Source: Pseudomonadota bacterium
GTDB lineage: Bacteria > Myxococcota_A > UBA796 > GCA-2862545
Direction of reading: 5' to 3'
Assembly (NCBI GenBank): GCA_005776945.1
Contig: SXOB01000009.1
Span: 1 to 59,924 of the forward strand
DNA: 59,924 nt
Shown: positions 35,068 to 44,424 of the stretch, one piece after another
How positions within the stretch are numbered: position 1 is the stretch's first letter
Layout of the letters: the number at the start of each line of letters is the position of its first letter
Position numbers and translations under genes: made by a program
Notes under the pieces: model-generated
Told to the model about the DNA's origin: nothing
What the model saw: the letters and a program-made list of their open reading frames with translations, nothing else
The model's database searches: none

Positions 35068-36879
35068 GTGGACCTCGTCTGGCGACACTGCCCAGAACCG
35101 CATGAATCGGCGATCACGGCCTGCGTCTGGGACCCGGCTTCAGGTGCGCGCGCGAGCGCTGACAGCAGCGGGCTGGTGGCGGTCACCGCCCCAGGGGAGG
35201 CCGCACCCGGCCGGATATTCCGCGCAGACGGGCCTGTTCAGGGCGCGTTGGCCATCTCCGAAGGTGGCGCATGGGTCGCCGTGGGCACGGCCACTGGCAG
35301 CATGACGGTGTTCCGCACAGACGACGGTGCTCGCGTCTTCGAAGAGCGACGAACCGGTCCTGCAGGCGCCGGACGCGCCATGCAAGGCCTCGCGTTTGGG
35401 GCGCGAGGCGCCCGTCTCGCGGCGACGTCCGTCGACGGCGGGCTGCGTACCTGGGACCTGCCGAGCGGGCGTCGGGTGGGCTCGTTTGCGGGCTTCCGGC
35501 CCAACGCGGTGGCGTGGCTCAACGACGGTCAGCGAGTCGCCGCCATCGGAACCGACGGACGTTTGCGGATCGTCGACGTGGAATCGGCGAGAATGGTGGA
35601 GCACGCGGTGCTCGATGGGGGCGCTGAACGTATCCTCGTCCTCCCCGACGGGGACATCGTCGCGCTGGGGCTTCGTGGCGTGGCGCGCCTGCCGGCACAA
35701 GGCAAGGCTGCCGTCGCGTCGTTTGACTCCAAGGGCACCAGCGGGTCCGTCCAGATCCTCGTGAGTCCTGACGCTTCCCAGCTGGCCGCCGTGACAGGTC
35801 GGAGCGTTCACGTCTTTGACCTGCCGATGCTTCGACCCGCCGGTAGTCGCCGCCACCAGGTGGCCGATCCGACGGCGGCGATCTGGGACCAGCGGGGCAT
35901 GTGCATCGCCGGCGGCCAGGGGCAACTTCGGCCCATCGGTCAGCGCCCTGGTTGGGGCCCCGTGGTTCAGCTGTGCGCTGCCGACGACGTTCGAGTCGCA
36001 TTCCACGGCAACATCGCGGCCCTGTGGCGGGGGGAGCGCCGAGAGAGGATCGTGGACGTCGGAGCCGTCCCGAGCTTGTGCAGTGTTGATCGCACGGGGC
36101 GCATCCTCGCCTTCCTTCCTCGGGACGGCGGTCCCGTTCGGGTCGTCGACCTGGATCGGGGCGCGGTGCTGTTCGACGGCCACGCCGACACCCAAGGGGC
36201 TGTGCGCATCGACGTGGCCCCCAATCGCGTCGCGGTCCTCCGGCGGGGCGGGGGCGTTCGGTGGTGGGACCTCGCCAACAATCTCGAATTCGAATTGGGG
36301 TGGCCCGTTGGGTTCTCGCTGAGCGGGTCGGGCGCCTGGCTGGCGGGCATCACGCCCGCCGGTGGCGTCCGCATTCTCGATGCGGCGTCTGGCCGAGAAG
36401 CCACGTTGGCGCCCTCGGTCCCTTCCGGCTTCCGTCTGGCCCACGTGGGCTTCGTGTCCCGCAATCCCGCTCTGGTAGGCATCGATGAGTCGGGATTGCT
36501 CCTCCACTGGGACTTCGAGGAGTCCACGCGAAATGGACTGCCCGCGCGCCCGAGGGAACTTGTCCAACTCAGTGGGATCGTCGTCGAGCGCGTCGGCGGC
36601 CTGACGTCTGGCAGCCACGTCTGGGTGCGGTTTCGCGAAGGGCGCGGCAACGGCGTCGTCTTCGTCACCACGCCAACGGGGCAGGTGTCGCACGAGTTGC
36701 GCGGCATCCCCGACCCGATGGCGATCGACGGGGACCACGGACCTGTGGTCGTCCCAGGCCCTGGCGCCGCCATCGTCGACCTCTCCCCGTCCGGCGACGC
36801 GCTGCTCGTTCGCCGGTCTGTCGCCGGACAGGGCTGGTTCACATTCGACGAGGACGGCATCCGCGTCCAAGGGAACTGA
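35068..36879 (+). CDS. WD40-like beta-propeller protein
   Basis: 603 residues, no signal or membrane segment. Degenerate WD/PQQ-like blades repeat every ~40 residues through the length (for example LAATSVDGGLRTWDLPSGR, AAIGTDGRLRIVDVESAR, VAVLRRGGGVRWWDLANN, LLLHWDFEES), giving one 12-14-blade double propeller or two seven-blade propellers. Such proteins are protein-interaction platforms; no catalytic residue is visible. GTG start. Three bases separate it from the class A PBP gene, so they are co-transcribed and may act together. Confidence 0.82.
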   Translation: MDLVWRHCPEPHESAITACVWDPASGARASADSSGLVAVTAPGEAAPGRIFRADGPVQGALAISEGGAWVAVGTATGSMTVFRTDDGARVFEERRTGPAGAGRAMQGLAFGARGARLAATSVDGGLRTWDLPSGRRVGSFAGFRPNAVAWLNDGQRVAAIGTDGRLRIVDVESARMVEHAVLDGGAERILVLPDGDIVALGLRGVARLPAQGKAAVASFDSKGTSGSVQILVSPDASQLAAVTGRSVHVFDLPMLRPAGSRRHQVADPTAAIWDQRGMCIAGGQGQLRPIGQRPGWGPVVQLCAADDVRVAFHGNIAALWRGERRERIVDVGAVPSLCSVDRTGRILAFLPRDGGPVRVVDLDRGAVLFDGHADTQGAVRIDVAPNRVAVLRRGGGVRWWDLANNLEFELGWPVGFSLSGSGAWLAGITPAGGVRILDAASGREATLAPSVPSGFRLAHVGFVSRNPALVGIDESGLLLHWDFEESTRNGLPARPRELVQLSGIVVERVGGLTSGSHVWVRFREGRGNGVVFVTTPTGQVSHELRGIPDPMAIDGDHGPVVVPGPGAAIVDLSPSGDALLVRRSVAGQGWFTFDEDGIRVQGN

Positions 36880-36882
36880 GGC

Positions 36883-39096
36883 GTGGGCAAGCGAACGAGG
36901 TCCCGCGTGGGGACTGCGAAGGCAGCGCCGGTGTCCGCGTTTCCGTGGATTCGATGGCTCTCGGCGCTGGTCTTCGGCGTCACGCTTGGCACCGGCGCTT
37001 TTCTCGCAGACGGCGTCCGGCGCGCCGAAACGATCGTTGCCCGTTGGCTCGCGGCGCCGCCTCGGGACCCGCTCGGCGCGGTCTGGTCGGCGCCTGCGCC
37101 CTGGGTCGTGGGCCGAGAGGTAGATGCGAGCGCCATCGTCGAGGACCTTGTCGCGTCAGGCTTCGACCGTGGGACGGCGGACGGCATGCCCGCGACGGGC
37201 CCATCCGTCCGCTACGACGGCGCACGACTTGACGTGGATCCTGGCGATGGCCATGCCGTGACTGTTCAAGTCGCCGACGGGCGCGTGATCGCCGTGTCGC
37301 CCCCCGGCGCTGCCCTGCCGCCGATCCTGCTGGCAAGGACCGGGGACCCAGATCGTCAGCGCGCTCCCCTACCCCCCGACCGAGCTGGGCGCTGGGTCGT
37401 CCAGGCGCTCCTCGCCTCCGAAGACGTCCGCTTTCGACGGCATGGCGGCGTCGATCCTCTCGGCATCGCTCGCGCAATCGGCATCATGGCGAGCGGCGGG
37501 AACGTCCAGGGGGGAAGCACGCTGAGCCAGCAGCTCGCGAAAAACCTGTTCGTCGGTCCCGATCGCAGCGTCACGCGCAAAGTTCGTGAGGCCCTCTACG
37601 CGATCGCGCTCGAACGAACGTTGGACAAGGACGCCATCCTTGGGCTCTACCTTGGCGAGGTGTACCTTGGCTCCGCGGGGGGCCGACCCCTCTTTGGCGT
37701 CGACGCAGCGGCGCGTGCCTGGTTTGGAGTGGACGCGGCCGACCTCAGTCCGGCCCAGGCGGCGACCCTGGTCGGAACGATCCCATCTCCGGCCGTCTGG
37801 TCCCCCTGGGTCGACCCGGCCGCCGCCAAGGAGCGACGCGACGTCGTCCTCCGTCGCATGCGGAGCGTCGGCGCCCTCGATGACGGCGCTCTGGCCACTG
37901 CCCTTGCCGAACCGCTTCGCCTCGCGCCGCAGTCGCCAAGCCGTATGCGTCGCGCACCTTACGCCGTAGCCGCCGTGCTCGACGACGTCCGCGACAGGGT
38001 GGGCGCCGAAGCGCTTGAGCGCGGCGGCCTCGATGTGGACACGACCATCGATCCGCTTCTGCAGGGCGTTGTGGAGCGAGCTGTGGCCAGCGGGATGTCG
38101 GCGCTCATCGCGTCGAATCCAGAGGTGGCCGACGCCCAAGCCGCCGCTGTCGTGCTGGATGCGCGGACGGGGGATGTCCGCGCCTTGGTCGGCGGGCGGT
38201 CGTGGTCGGCCTCTCCCTTCGATCGGGCCGTGAAGGGTCAGCGACAGCCCGGCAGCGCTGTCAAGCCCTTCGCCGTCTTGTTGGCGCTGTCGAACGGGGC
38301 CGCATCGCCGTCGACCTCCGTGGACGACGCGCCCATCGAAGTGGACGGCTGGCACCCTGGCAACGCCGACGGGCGATTCGCTGGCACGATGACGTTGCGA
38401 AGGGCCCTCGAACGCTCGCGCAACCCGCCCTTCGTCGGGCTCGCAGGCCAACTCGGTCGCAACGCGCTGCGAGACCTGCTTCGCTCCGCGGGTTTGACCG
38501 GCGCCTCCTCCCGACCGTCGACCGTCCTCGGGGCCTTTGAGACGACGCCCTTGGCCCTCGCTGCTGCTTCGACGGCCTGGCGCGACGGAATCGCGCGCGC
38601 TCCGCGGATGCTCCTGAGGGTCCGTCGCGGCGACGACGCCCTCGCGGAGGTGCCGGTGTCGTCCGTTGCCATCGCGTCCAAAGCGGCGGGTGCGACGCTG
38701 ACCCACATGCTCCAAGGCGTCGTGGCGCGCGGGACCGCGGCCGCCTCGGGCCCGTGGCCGGAGCCGGTCCCGGCCGGGAAGACCGGGACAACCACTGGCG
38801 GCCGCGATGCGTGGATGGTCGGCGCCAGCCCGGATCTCACGGTGGCCGTCTGGGTCGGACGCGACGTCGGCGAGTTGGGGCTCTCTGGTGCGACCGCTGC
38901 CTTGCCCATCTGGGGGGCCATTCTTCGCGCCGCTGGGCCTCCGACGTCGCGCTTCGTGGATCCAGGCCCCACCCACGCGATCTGCCCGCTGACCGGCCTC
39001 CTGCCTGGCCCCGGGTGCCCCCCGCCCGCTTCAGAATTGGGCTCGGCTGATGGCGTTGCGACCTGCGGAGGCCACGCGGCGGAGGACCCAGGTTAG
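36883..39096 (+). CDS. Bifunctional class A penicillin-binding protein (PBP1b-like)
   Basis: Polymerises and cross-links peptidoglycan in the periplasm. 737 residues: N-terminal cytoplasmic Arg/Lys tail, one transmembrane anchor (~27-45), a UB2H-like region (~75-160), a GT51 glycosyltransferase with catalytic Glu near residue 181 (ASEDVRFRRHGGVDPLG) and QGGSTLSQQLAKNLF, and a transpeptidase with Ser458-x-x-Lys461 (GSAVKPF), Ser512-Arg-Asn (SRN) and Lys633-Thr-Gly-Thr. All catalytic motifs are intact. The UB2H-like N-terminal insertion favours the PBP1b branch over PBP1a/1c. In one operon with the upstream propeller protein. Confidence 0.92.
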   Translation: MGKRTRSRVGTAKAAPVSAFPWIRWLSALVFGVTLGTGAFLADGVRRAETIVARWLAAPPRDPLGAVWSAPAPWVVGREVDASAIVEDLVASGFDRGTADGMPATGPSVRYDGARLDVDPGDGHAVTVQVADGRVIAVSPPGAALPPILLARTGDPDRQRAPLPPDRAGRWVVQALLASEDVRFRRHGGVDPLGIARAIGIMASGGNVQGGSTLSQQLAKNLFVGPDRSVTRKVREALYAIALERTLDKDAILGLYLGEVYLGSAGGRPLFGVDAAARAWFGVDAADLSPAQAATLVGTIPSPAVWSPWVDPAAAKERRDVVLRRMRSVGALDDGALATALAEPLRLAPQSPSRMRRAPYAVAAVLDDVRDRVGAEALERGGLDVDTTIDPLLQGVVERAVASGMSALIASNPEVADAQAAAVVLDARTGDVRALVGGRSWSASPFDRAVKGQRQPGSAVKPFAVLLALSNGAASPSTSVDDAPIEVDGWHPGNADGRFAGTMTLRRALERSRNPPFVGLAGQLGRNALRDLLRSAGLTGASSRPSTVLGAFETTPLALAAASTAWRDGIARAPRMLLRVRRGDDALAEVPVSSVAIASKAAGATLTHMLQGVVARGTAAASGPWPEPVPAGKTGTTTGGRDAWMVGASPDLTVAVWVGRDVGELGLSGATAALPIWGAILRAAGPPTSRFVDPGPTHAICPLTGLLPGPGCPPPASELGSADGVATCGGHAAEDPG

Positions 39097-39117
39097 CGCG
39101 CGCGGCCGGAGGCACCC

Positions 39118-41067
39118 TTGGACGCCGCACGTCATCGCCTTTGTGCCAACACCATCAAGGGCTTGGCCATGGACGCTGTCCAAGCCGCCAATTCAGGTCA
39201 TCCAGGGATGCCGATGGGCATGGCCGACGCCGCCACCGTCCTTTGGACCCGCTTCCTCAAGCACGATCCCGCCGACCCCAATTGGCCGGACCGCGATCGC
39301 TTCGTATTGAGCGCCGGCCATGGCTCGATGTTGCTCTACAGCCTGCTTCACCTGTCCGGCTACGATCTGTCCCTGGACGACTTGCGTCAATTCCGCCAGC
39401 TTGGCAGCCGCACACCTGGGCACCCCGAAGTGGGTCACACCGCGGGCGTCGAGACGACCACCGGTCCGTTGGGCCAAGGCTTCGCCAACGGCGTGGGCAT
39501 GGCCATGGCGGAGCGGATGTTGCGCGAGACGTTCGGATCCGAACTGTGCGACCACTTCATCTACGGGATCGTGTCGGACGGCGACCTCATGGAGGGGATC
39601 GCAACCGAAGCCGCGAGCCTCGCTGGCCACCTTGGACTCGGGCGGATCGTCTACCTTTACGACGACAACCACATCAGCATCGACGGCCCCACGGAGTTGT
39701 CGTTCACCGAAGACGTCGCGGCCAAGTTCGTCGCGATGGGCTGGCACGTACAGAAGGTGGATGGCCACGACCCGGAGGCCGTCGCTACGGCCATCGCAGC
39801 TGCGCGCGCGGAAGCGGGGCGCCCCTCGCTCATCGCTGCCCGAACCGTCATTGGCCATGGCTCTCCGTCGTACCAGGGCACAGCCCGGACGCATGGTGAA
39901 GCGCTCGGCGCCGACGAAGTCCGCCGCACCAAAGTAGCGTTGGGTCTCGACCCCGACGTCACCTTTGCCGTGCCGAAGGATGCCTTGGACGCGTTCCGTG
40001 AAGGCGCCGGCCCCGCAGACCACGCCGCTTGGCGGCAACGACTGTCGTCAAGCGCGAAGCGCGACGAGTGGCTCGCCTGGACGCAACCAGACTGGGTCCG
40101 CACGCTCTCGAGTGCCTCGTGGCCTCGATTCGAAGGCAAAGTCGCGACGCGCAAAGCCTTCGCCGCCTGCCTGAAGGCGGTGTCCGCGGTCGCCCCATGG
40201 CTCGTTGGCGGCTCCGCCGATCTTACGGGCAGCAACGGCGTCGCCATCGGTGCGACCGCCCTGACGCCTGATCGCTTCGCCGGCGCACGTTCCGTTCATT
40301 GGGGCGTCCGCGAGCACGCGATGGGCGGGGCGTGCAACGGCATCGCGCTCCACGGCGGAGTTCGCCCTTACTGCGCCACGTTCCTCGTGTTTCACGACTA
40401 CCACCGGCCGTCCGTCCGCCTTTCCGCGCTGATGGGGCAACCGGTCCTGTGGATCTACAGCCACGACAGCGTCTTCCTCGGCGAAGATGGTCCGACGCAC
40501 CAACCGATCGAGACCCTCCTCGCCCTTCGCGCCATTCCAGGCATGGTCGTCTGGCGTCCTGCCGACGCCAACGAGACGGCCGCGAGCCTTCGCGCCTCGC
40601 TGCTCCACACGACAGGTCCGTCGGCTGTCGTGCTCACGCGCCAAGACCTGCCGGTCCTTCCCGGGGCCGACGGCATCGATCTTTCCGCCGGGGCTTGGCT
40701 CGTTCGCGACGTCCTTGCCCCGTCCGCCGTCCTCGTCGCCACCGGTTCGGAGGTGTCAGCCGCGCTGGCCGCCGCCGACCTCCTGCAGGCTTCGGACGTG
40801 CGCGTTCGCGTCGTCTCCATGCCCTCGCGCGAGCGCTTCCTCGCGGCCGATGCCGCAACGCGCAACGCTCTCCTCCCGGTCAACCTTCCCCGTGTGACGA
40901 TCGAGGCCGCGACGACCAAGGGCTGGGAGTGCGTGGCCGGCGACGGAGGCCTTCGCATCGGCATCGACCGCTTCGGCGCTTCCGCGCCGGCGGCTCAACT
41001 CGCGGAGCTCTTCGGACTCACCCCCGCTGCCATCGCGGATCGGGTCCGTGGATGGCTCCAGGCCTGA
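39118..41067 (+). CDS. tkt: Transketolase
   Basis: Thiamine-diphosphate enzyme of the pentose phosphate pathway, moving two-carbon units between sugar phosphates. 649 residues, full length. Motifs: [38 protein letters not shown], the ThDP/Mg2+ site [14 protein letters not shown] ([19 protein letters not shown] ... [12 protein letters not shown]), [11 protein letters not shown] with the pyrimidine-stacking aromatic residue, and [16 protein letters not shown]. The TTG start is supported by CGGAGGCACCC. Its stop codon lies inside the hairpin shared with convergent proS. Confidence 0.97.
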   Translation: MDAARHRLCANTIKGLAMDAVQAANSGHPGMPMGMADAATVLWTRFLKHDPADPNWPDRDRFVLSAGHGSMLLYSLLHLSGYDLSLDDLRQFRQLGSRTPGHPEVGHTAGVETTTGPLGQGFANGVGMAMAERMLRETFGSELCDHFIYGIVSDGDLMEGIATEAASLAGHLGLGRIVYLYDDNHISIDGPTELSFTEDVAAKFVAMGWHVQKVDGHDPEAVATAIAAARAEAGRPSLIAARTVIGHGSPSYQGTARTHGEALGADEVRRTKVALGLDPDVTFAVPKDALDAFREGAGPADHAAWRQRLSSSAKRDEWLAWTQPDWVRTLSSASWPRFEGKVATRKAFAACLKAVSAVAPWLVGGSADLTGSNGVAIGATALTPDRFAGARSVHWGVREHAMGGACNGIALHGGVRPYCATFLVFHDYHRPSVRLSALMGQPVLWIYSHDSVFLGEDGPTHQPIETLLALRAIPGMVVWRPADANETAASLRASLLHTTGPSAVVLTRQDLPVLPGADGIDLSAGAWLVRDVLAPSAVLVATGSEVSAALAAADLLQASDVRVRVVSMPSRERFLAADAATRNALLPVNLPRVTIEAATTKGWECVAGDGGLRIGIDRFGASAPAAQLAELFGLTPAAIADRVRGWLQA

Positions 41068-41083
41068 CGCCAATCGGCGTCAG
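41064..41083. terminator. Bidirectional hairpin between tkt and proS
   Basis: Perfect 8-bp inverted repeat CTGACGCC-AATC-GGCGTCAG. The left arm contains the TGA stop of tkt and the right arm, read on the minus strand, the TGA stop of proS. There is no T-run, so termination would be non-canonical; the symmetry suits a hairpin serving both transcripts. Confidence 0.6.
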
Positions 41084-42564
41084 TAGGCGCGGGCGAACAG
41101 GGCGACGGCGTAGGCGGGCTTGCCCGTGACGGGACAGATCGTGCCCGGCGGCAACGGTGCCGCGTCGCTCGGGAAGCAGCGCAGCGTGGCCTTGGTGCGC
41201 TCGCGGATGGCGTCCTCGTCCGTTCCGTCGCCACCCCAAGGGATGCGCACGAAGTGGCCGTCGACCGCGGCGTCGAACGCGGCCACATCCGCAACCTCGA
41301 CCGTAGCGGCGTCTCGGCGGGCCCGCGCCCGCTCCAACAGGGTTCGCTGGAAGGTCTCAAGGACGGTTCCGACCTGGTCCGCGAGGCCGTCCAGCGGCAA
41401 CGTGAACTTGTCCGATGCGATGCGCGTGCGCGCCATGGCGGTGCCGGCCGCGAGGTCGCGCTGACCAATCTCGAGGCGGAGCGGCACGCCTTTGCGCTCC
41501 CACTCGAAGTACTTGGCGCCGGGCCGGAGGTGGTCGCGGTCATCGACGTGGACGCGGAAGCGGCCTTTGAGCGTCGCGCCAATCTCGTGGCAACGCGCGA
41601 CGACCTCGGCCCGCGACTCGTCCTTGTAGACGGGGACGATGACGACCTGAATCGGCGCCACGGTCGGCGGCAAGACGAGGCCCGCATCGTCGCTATGTGT
41701 CATCACGACCGCCCCGACGAGCCGCGTGCTGACTCCCCAGCTTGTCGCCCACACGTGGTCTCGGCCGCCATCGGCGGTCTGGAAGGTCACGTCGAAGGCG
41801 CGGGCGAAGTTCTGGCCGAGGAAGTGGCTCGTGCCGGCCTGCAGGGCCCAGCCATTCTGCATCATCGCTTCAATCGTGTACGTCTCCTCAGCGCCGGCAA
41901 AGCGCTCGCGTTCCGACTTGCGGCCGACGATGGCAGGAATCGCGAGGACCTCCTCCGCAAAGGAGGCGTAGACACCGATCATCTTGAGCGTCTCGCCCAT
42001 CGCCTCGTCGGCCGTGGCGTGCGCCGTATGGCCTTCTTGCCACAGGAACTCTGCCGTTCGCAAGAACGGCCGCGTCTTCATTTCCCATCGGACGACGTTG
42101 GCCCATTGGTTGATGAGGATCGGCAGGTCGCGCCACGACGAGATCCAACGCCCATACATGTGCCAGATGATGGTCTCGGACGTCGGCCGCACGATGAGCG
42201 GCTCTTCCAGCTCGCTACCAGGATCGGGCTCGACCCCCATGACGCCGTCGGCGCCCTCCACAGCGCGAAGTCGGTGGTGCGTGACGACTGCGCACTCCTT
42301 GGCGAAGCCTTCGACGTGCTGCGCCTCCTTCGAAAGGAAAGACATCGGGATGAACAGCGGGAAGTAGGCGTTGACGTGACCCGTTTCCTTGAACCGACGG
42401 TCGAGGTCCGATTGGATGCGCTCCCAGATGGCGTAGCCATGGGGCTTGAGCACCTTGCACCCGCGAACGGGTGAGTCGTCGACGAGGTCCGCTGCGGCGA
42501 TCACCGTCAGGTACCAGTCCGAGTAGTCCTTTTCGCGCGGAGTGATCGAGCTCTCGGCCGCCAT
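41080..42564 (-). CDS. proS: Prolyl-tRNA synthetase (archaeal/eukaryal type)
   Basis: Charges tRNA-Pro. 494 residues and the layout (EKDYSDWYLTVI, KPHGYAIWERIQ, RPTSETIIWHMYGRWISSWRDLP motif 2 region, LGQNFARAFD, WATSWGVSTRLVG motif 3) belong to the compact ProRS type without the bacterial INS editing domain. The C-terminal zinc-type domain ends with CFPSD ... ICPVTGKPAYAVALFARAY; the usual four zinc Cys appear reduced to two. The ATG follows GGGAGCAAGC. It is convergent with tkt. Quoted motifs are shortened; identity is secure. Confidence 0.95.
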   Translation of the reverse strand: MAAESSITPREKDYSDWYLTVIAAADLVDDSPVRGCKVLKPHGYAIWERIQSDLDRRFKETGHVNAYFPLFIPMSFLSKEAQHVEGFAKECAVVTHHRLRAVEGADGVMGVEPDPGSELEEPLIVRPTSETIIWHMYGRWISSWRDLPILINQWANVVRWEMKTRPFLRTAEFLWQEGHTAHATADEAMGETLKMIGVYASFAEEVLAIPAIVGRKSERERFAGAEETYTIEAMMQNGWALQAGTSHFLGQNFARAFDVTFQTADGGRDHVWATSWGVSTRLVGAVVMTHSDDAGLVLPPTVAPIQVVIVPVYKDESRAEVVARCHEIGATLKGRFRVHVDDRDHLRPGAKYFEWERKGVPLRLEIGQRDLAAGTAMARTRIASDKFTLPLDGLADQVGTVLETFQRTLLERARARRDAATVEVADVAAFDAAVDGHFVRIPWGGDGTDEDAIRERTKATLRCFPSDAAPLPPGTICPVTGKPAYAVALFARAY

Positions 42565-42630
42565 GCTTGCTCCCACCAGCGCGCCTATCGCGGGCGTCCC
42601 GGCCGGCGAGCGGGGTATCCGGGGGGCGTG

Positions 42631-44352
42631 ATGCCTCAGCCCACTCTGCAGATCGGCGACCTCCCGCGTGTCAACGAGATCAGTCTCGTGCTCGCACGCA
42701 ACGGGTTCGGCCACCTGCTGGATCGCGTGGGCCTCACTGCGCCCCCGGCAGCTGCCCAGGCCGAGGTACCAAGCGGCTCATTCGCTCGGCGCCTCCGCCT
42801 CGTGTTGGTCGAGTTGGGGCCGACCTTTGTCAAGCTTGGCCAGGTGCTCGCGCTTCGGCCCGACATCTTGCCACAGGACGTCCTTGCCGAATTTGAGACG
42901 CTCCACGACCGCGTTCCGGCGATGGACGTCGACGACGTCCGCGCGCTGGTCGAGCAGGAGATCGGCGCGGCCGTCGCGACCGTCTTCCAGCACATTGATC
43001 CAGAGCCATTGGGCGCCGCATCCATTGCGCAGGTCCATCGTGCTGTCCTGCTCGACGGCACCGAGGTCGCCGTCAAGATCCAGCGCCGTGGGATCGAACG
43101 GCGCATCCGAGGCGACATCCACATCCTTTACGCGCTCGCGCAGCTCATCGAGGGGCGCCTCGCGGTCCCTGGGCTGATGACGCCGTCGGCCATCGTTCGG
43201 GAATTCGACGTCGCCATCTCTCGCGAGCTCGACTTCACCGAGGAAGCCCGCAACGCCGAGCATATGGGCCGCGTTCTGGCAGGACTGCACGGGGTGAAGG
43301 TCCCGCGCGTCTACCCCGAGCGGTCCACGCGCCGAATGCTGGTCTTGCAACGCATTCATGGCCGCCCGCTCAGGGAGGTGTTGCCAACACTCGACCGCGA
43401 GCAGGCGTCGACGTTGGCCCACACCATCATGGAAGCGACCTGGCGCCAGACCTTCGAGTCAGGCCTCTTCCACGGCGACCCCCATCCCGGAAATCTGTTC
43501 GTCGATGAGGATGGTCAACTGGTCTACCTGGACTTCGGCCTCGTAGGGCAGCTCACGCGCGGCATGCAGGACACGCTCGTCGAAGTGTTCACGAGCATGG
43601 TTTTTCGCGACGCCGAGGCGCTTGCCATGGCTGTGTACCGGGCGGGAGCCGCGAACGGCCGCATCGACATGCGCGCCTTCGTGGCCGAACTCGAGCGAAA
43701 GATGGTGCAATACCATGGGGCGAGCCTCGACCAACTCGCCAGCCCGACGACCTTCGTCGACGTCGTGCAGCTCTGCACGCGCTTCCAAATCGCGCTTCCG
43801 CCAGAGTATGCGATTCTCAGCCGCGCCATCACCCTGGTGGAGGGCGAAGTGCGGGCGCTGATGCCCGATGTCGACATCGTGGCGGAAGTGAAGCCGTACG
43901 CGCAACGGCTTGTGCAACGCCGTCTGGAGCCCGATCGCGTGGCTCAGGACCTCACGCGACTGGCGCTGCAGGCCCAAGGCGCCCTTCGCGATGTGCCCAC
44001 CCAGTTCACGCAGTTCCTGATGGACCTGGAGGCCGGCCGCATCACGGTGGTCACCCGCGACCCCGACGCCAAGGCGATGCGCGAGGAGATCCGAGCCGCA
44101 GTGCTGCGCCTGTCGCTCGCCTTCCTTGCGAGCACCGTGACGCTTGGCTCGTTGTTGTTGCTCGCAGCCTGGAGTCCGGCTCCCTACGAAGTCCCCGTCT
44201 TCGGCCTTGGAGCCGTCCTCGCGCTCGGGTTGGGCCTTGGCCTCTTCGGGGCGTTGGGCCTGCACGTGTTCTTTGCGGGCTTCTTGGACCTGTCGGCGTG
44301 GCGGCGTAGGTTCATGACACTCCTGCGCTTCTTTTCGTGGCGACGCACCTGA
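42631..44352 (+). CDS. ubiB: ABC1/UbiB-family atypical kinase
   Basis: Membrane-associated ATPase/kinase-like protein of the ABC1/ADCK/UbiB group, linked in other bacteria to ubiquinone biosynthesis. 573 residues: KxGQ motif (TFVKLGQVLALRPDILP), Ala-rich nucleotide loop (LGAASIAQVHRA), catalytic VAVKIQRRGI, SRELDFTEEA, FHGDPHPGNLF, YLDFGLVGQL, then two C-terminal transmembrane helices (~488-540). ATG at 42631 is preferred over the GTG three bases earlier because it is better spaced from GGGGGG. No ubiquinone genes are adjacent, so the pathway role is only family-based. Confidence 0.9.
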   Translation: MPQPTLQIGDLPRVNEISLVLARNGFGHLLDRVGLTAPPAAAQAEVPSGSFARRLRLVLVELGPTFVKLGQVLALRPDILPQDVLAEFETLHDRVPAMDVDDVRALVEQEIGAAVATVFQHIDPEPLGAASIAQVHRAVLLDGTEVAVKIQRRGIERRIRGDIHILYALAQLIEGRLAVPGLMTPSAIVREFDVAISRELDFTEEARNAEHMGRVLAGLHGVKVPRVYPERSTRRMLVLQRIHGRPLREVLPTLDREQASTLAHTIMEATWRQTFESGLFHGDPHPGNLFVDEDGQLVYLDFGLVGQLTRGMQDTLVEVFTSMVFRDAEALAMAVYRAGAANGRIDMRAFVAELERKMVQYHGASLDQLASPTTFVDVVQLCTRFQIALPPEYAILSRAITLVEGEVRALMPDVDIVAEVKPYAQRLVQRRLEPDRVAQDLTRLALQAQGALRDVPTQFTQFLMDLEAGRITVVTRDPDAKAMREEIRAAVLRLSLAFLASTVTLGSLLLLAAWSPAPYEVPVFGLGAVLALGLGLGLFGALGLHVFFAGFLDLSAWRRRFMTLLRFFSWRRT

Positions 44353-44396
44353 GACAACGCCGGGCACGACGCGCACGAATGTGGTAGGCTCCATGT

Positions 44397-44413
44397 CCGG
44401 GGAGGCGCCCCGG
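44397..44413 (+). other. GC hairpin in the leader of the pseudokinase gene
   Basis: Perfect 6-bp stem CCGGGG-AGGCG-CCCCGG, 44 bases after the ubiB stop and 11 bases before the next start. It may end ubiB transcription or act in the leader of the following gene; it has no T-run. The fold is seen, the role is not known. Confidence 0.35.
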
Positions 44414-44424
44414 TCCGCGTCGAG

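Noticed and set aside
35140..36870. 576-codon minus-strand frame over the propeller gene
   Set aside because: Low-complexity, hydrophilic, no start signal; codon third-position GC favours the plus-strand propeller gene.
37369..38976. 535-codon minus-strand frame over the class A PBP gene
   Set aside because: Antisense shadow of a gene with intact SxxK, SxN and KTG motifs; no recognisable protein features of its own.
44353..44424. Sigma-54-like or -10 (TAGGCT) promoter before the pseudokinase gene
   Set aside because: The matches are too weak (no good -35, no TTGC-type -12) to support a promoter call.
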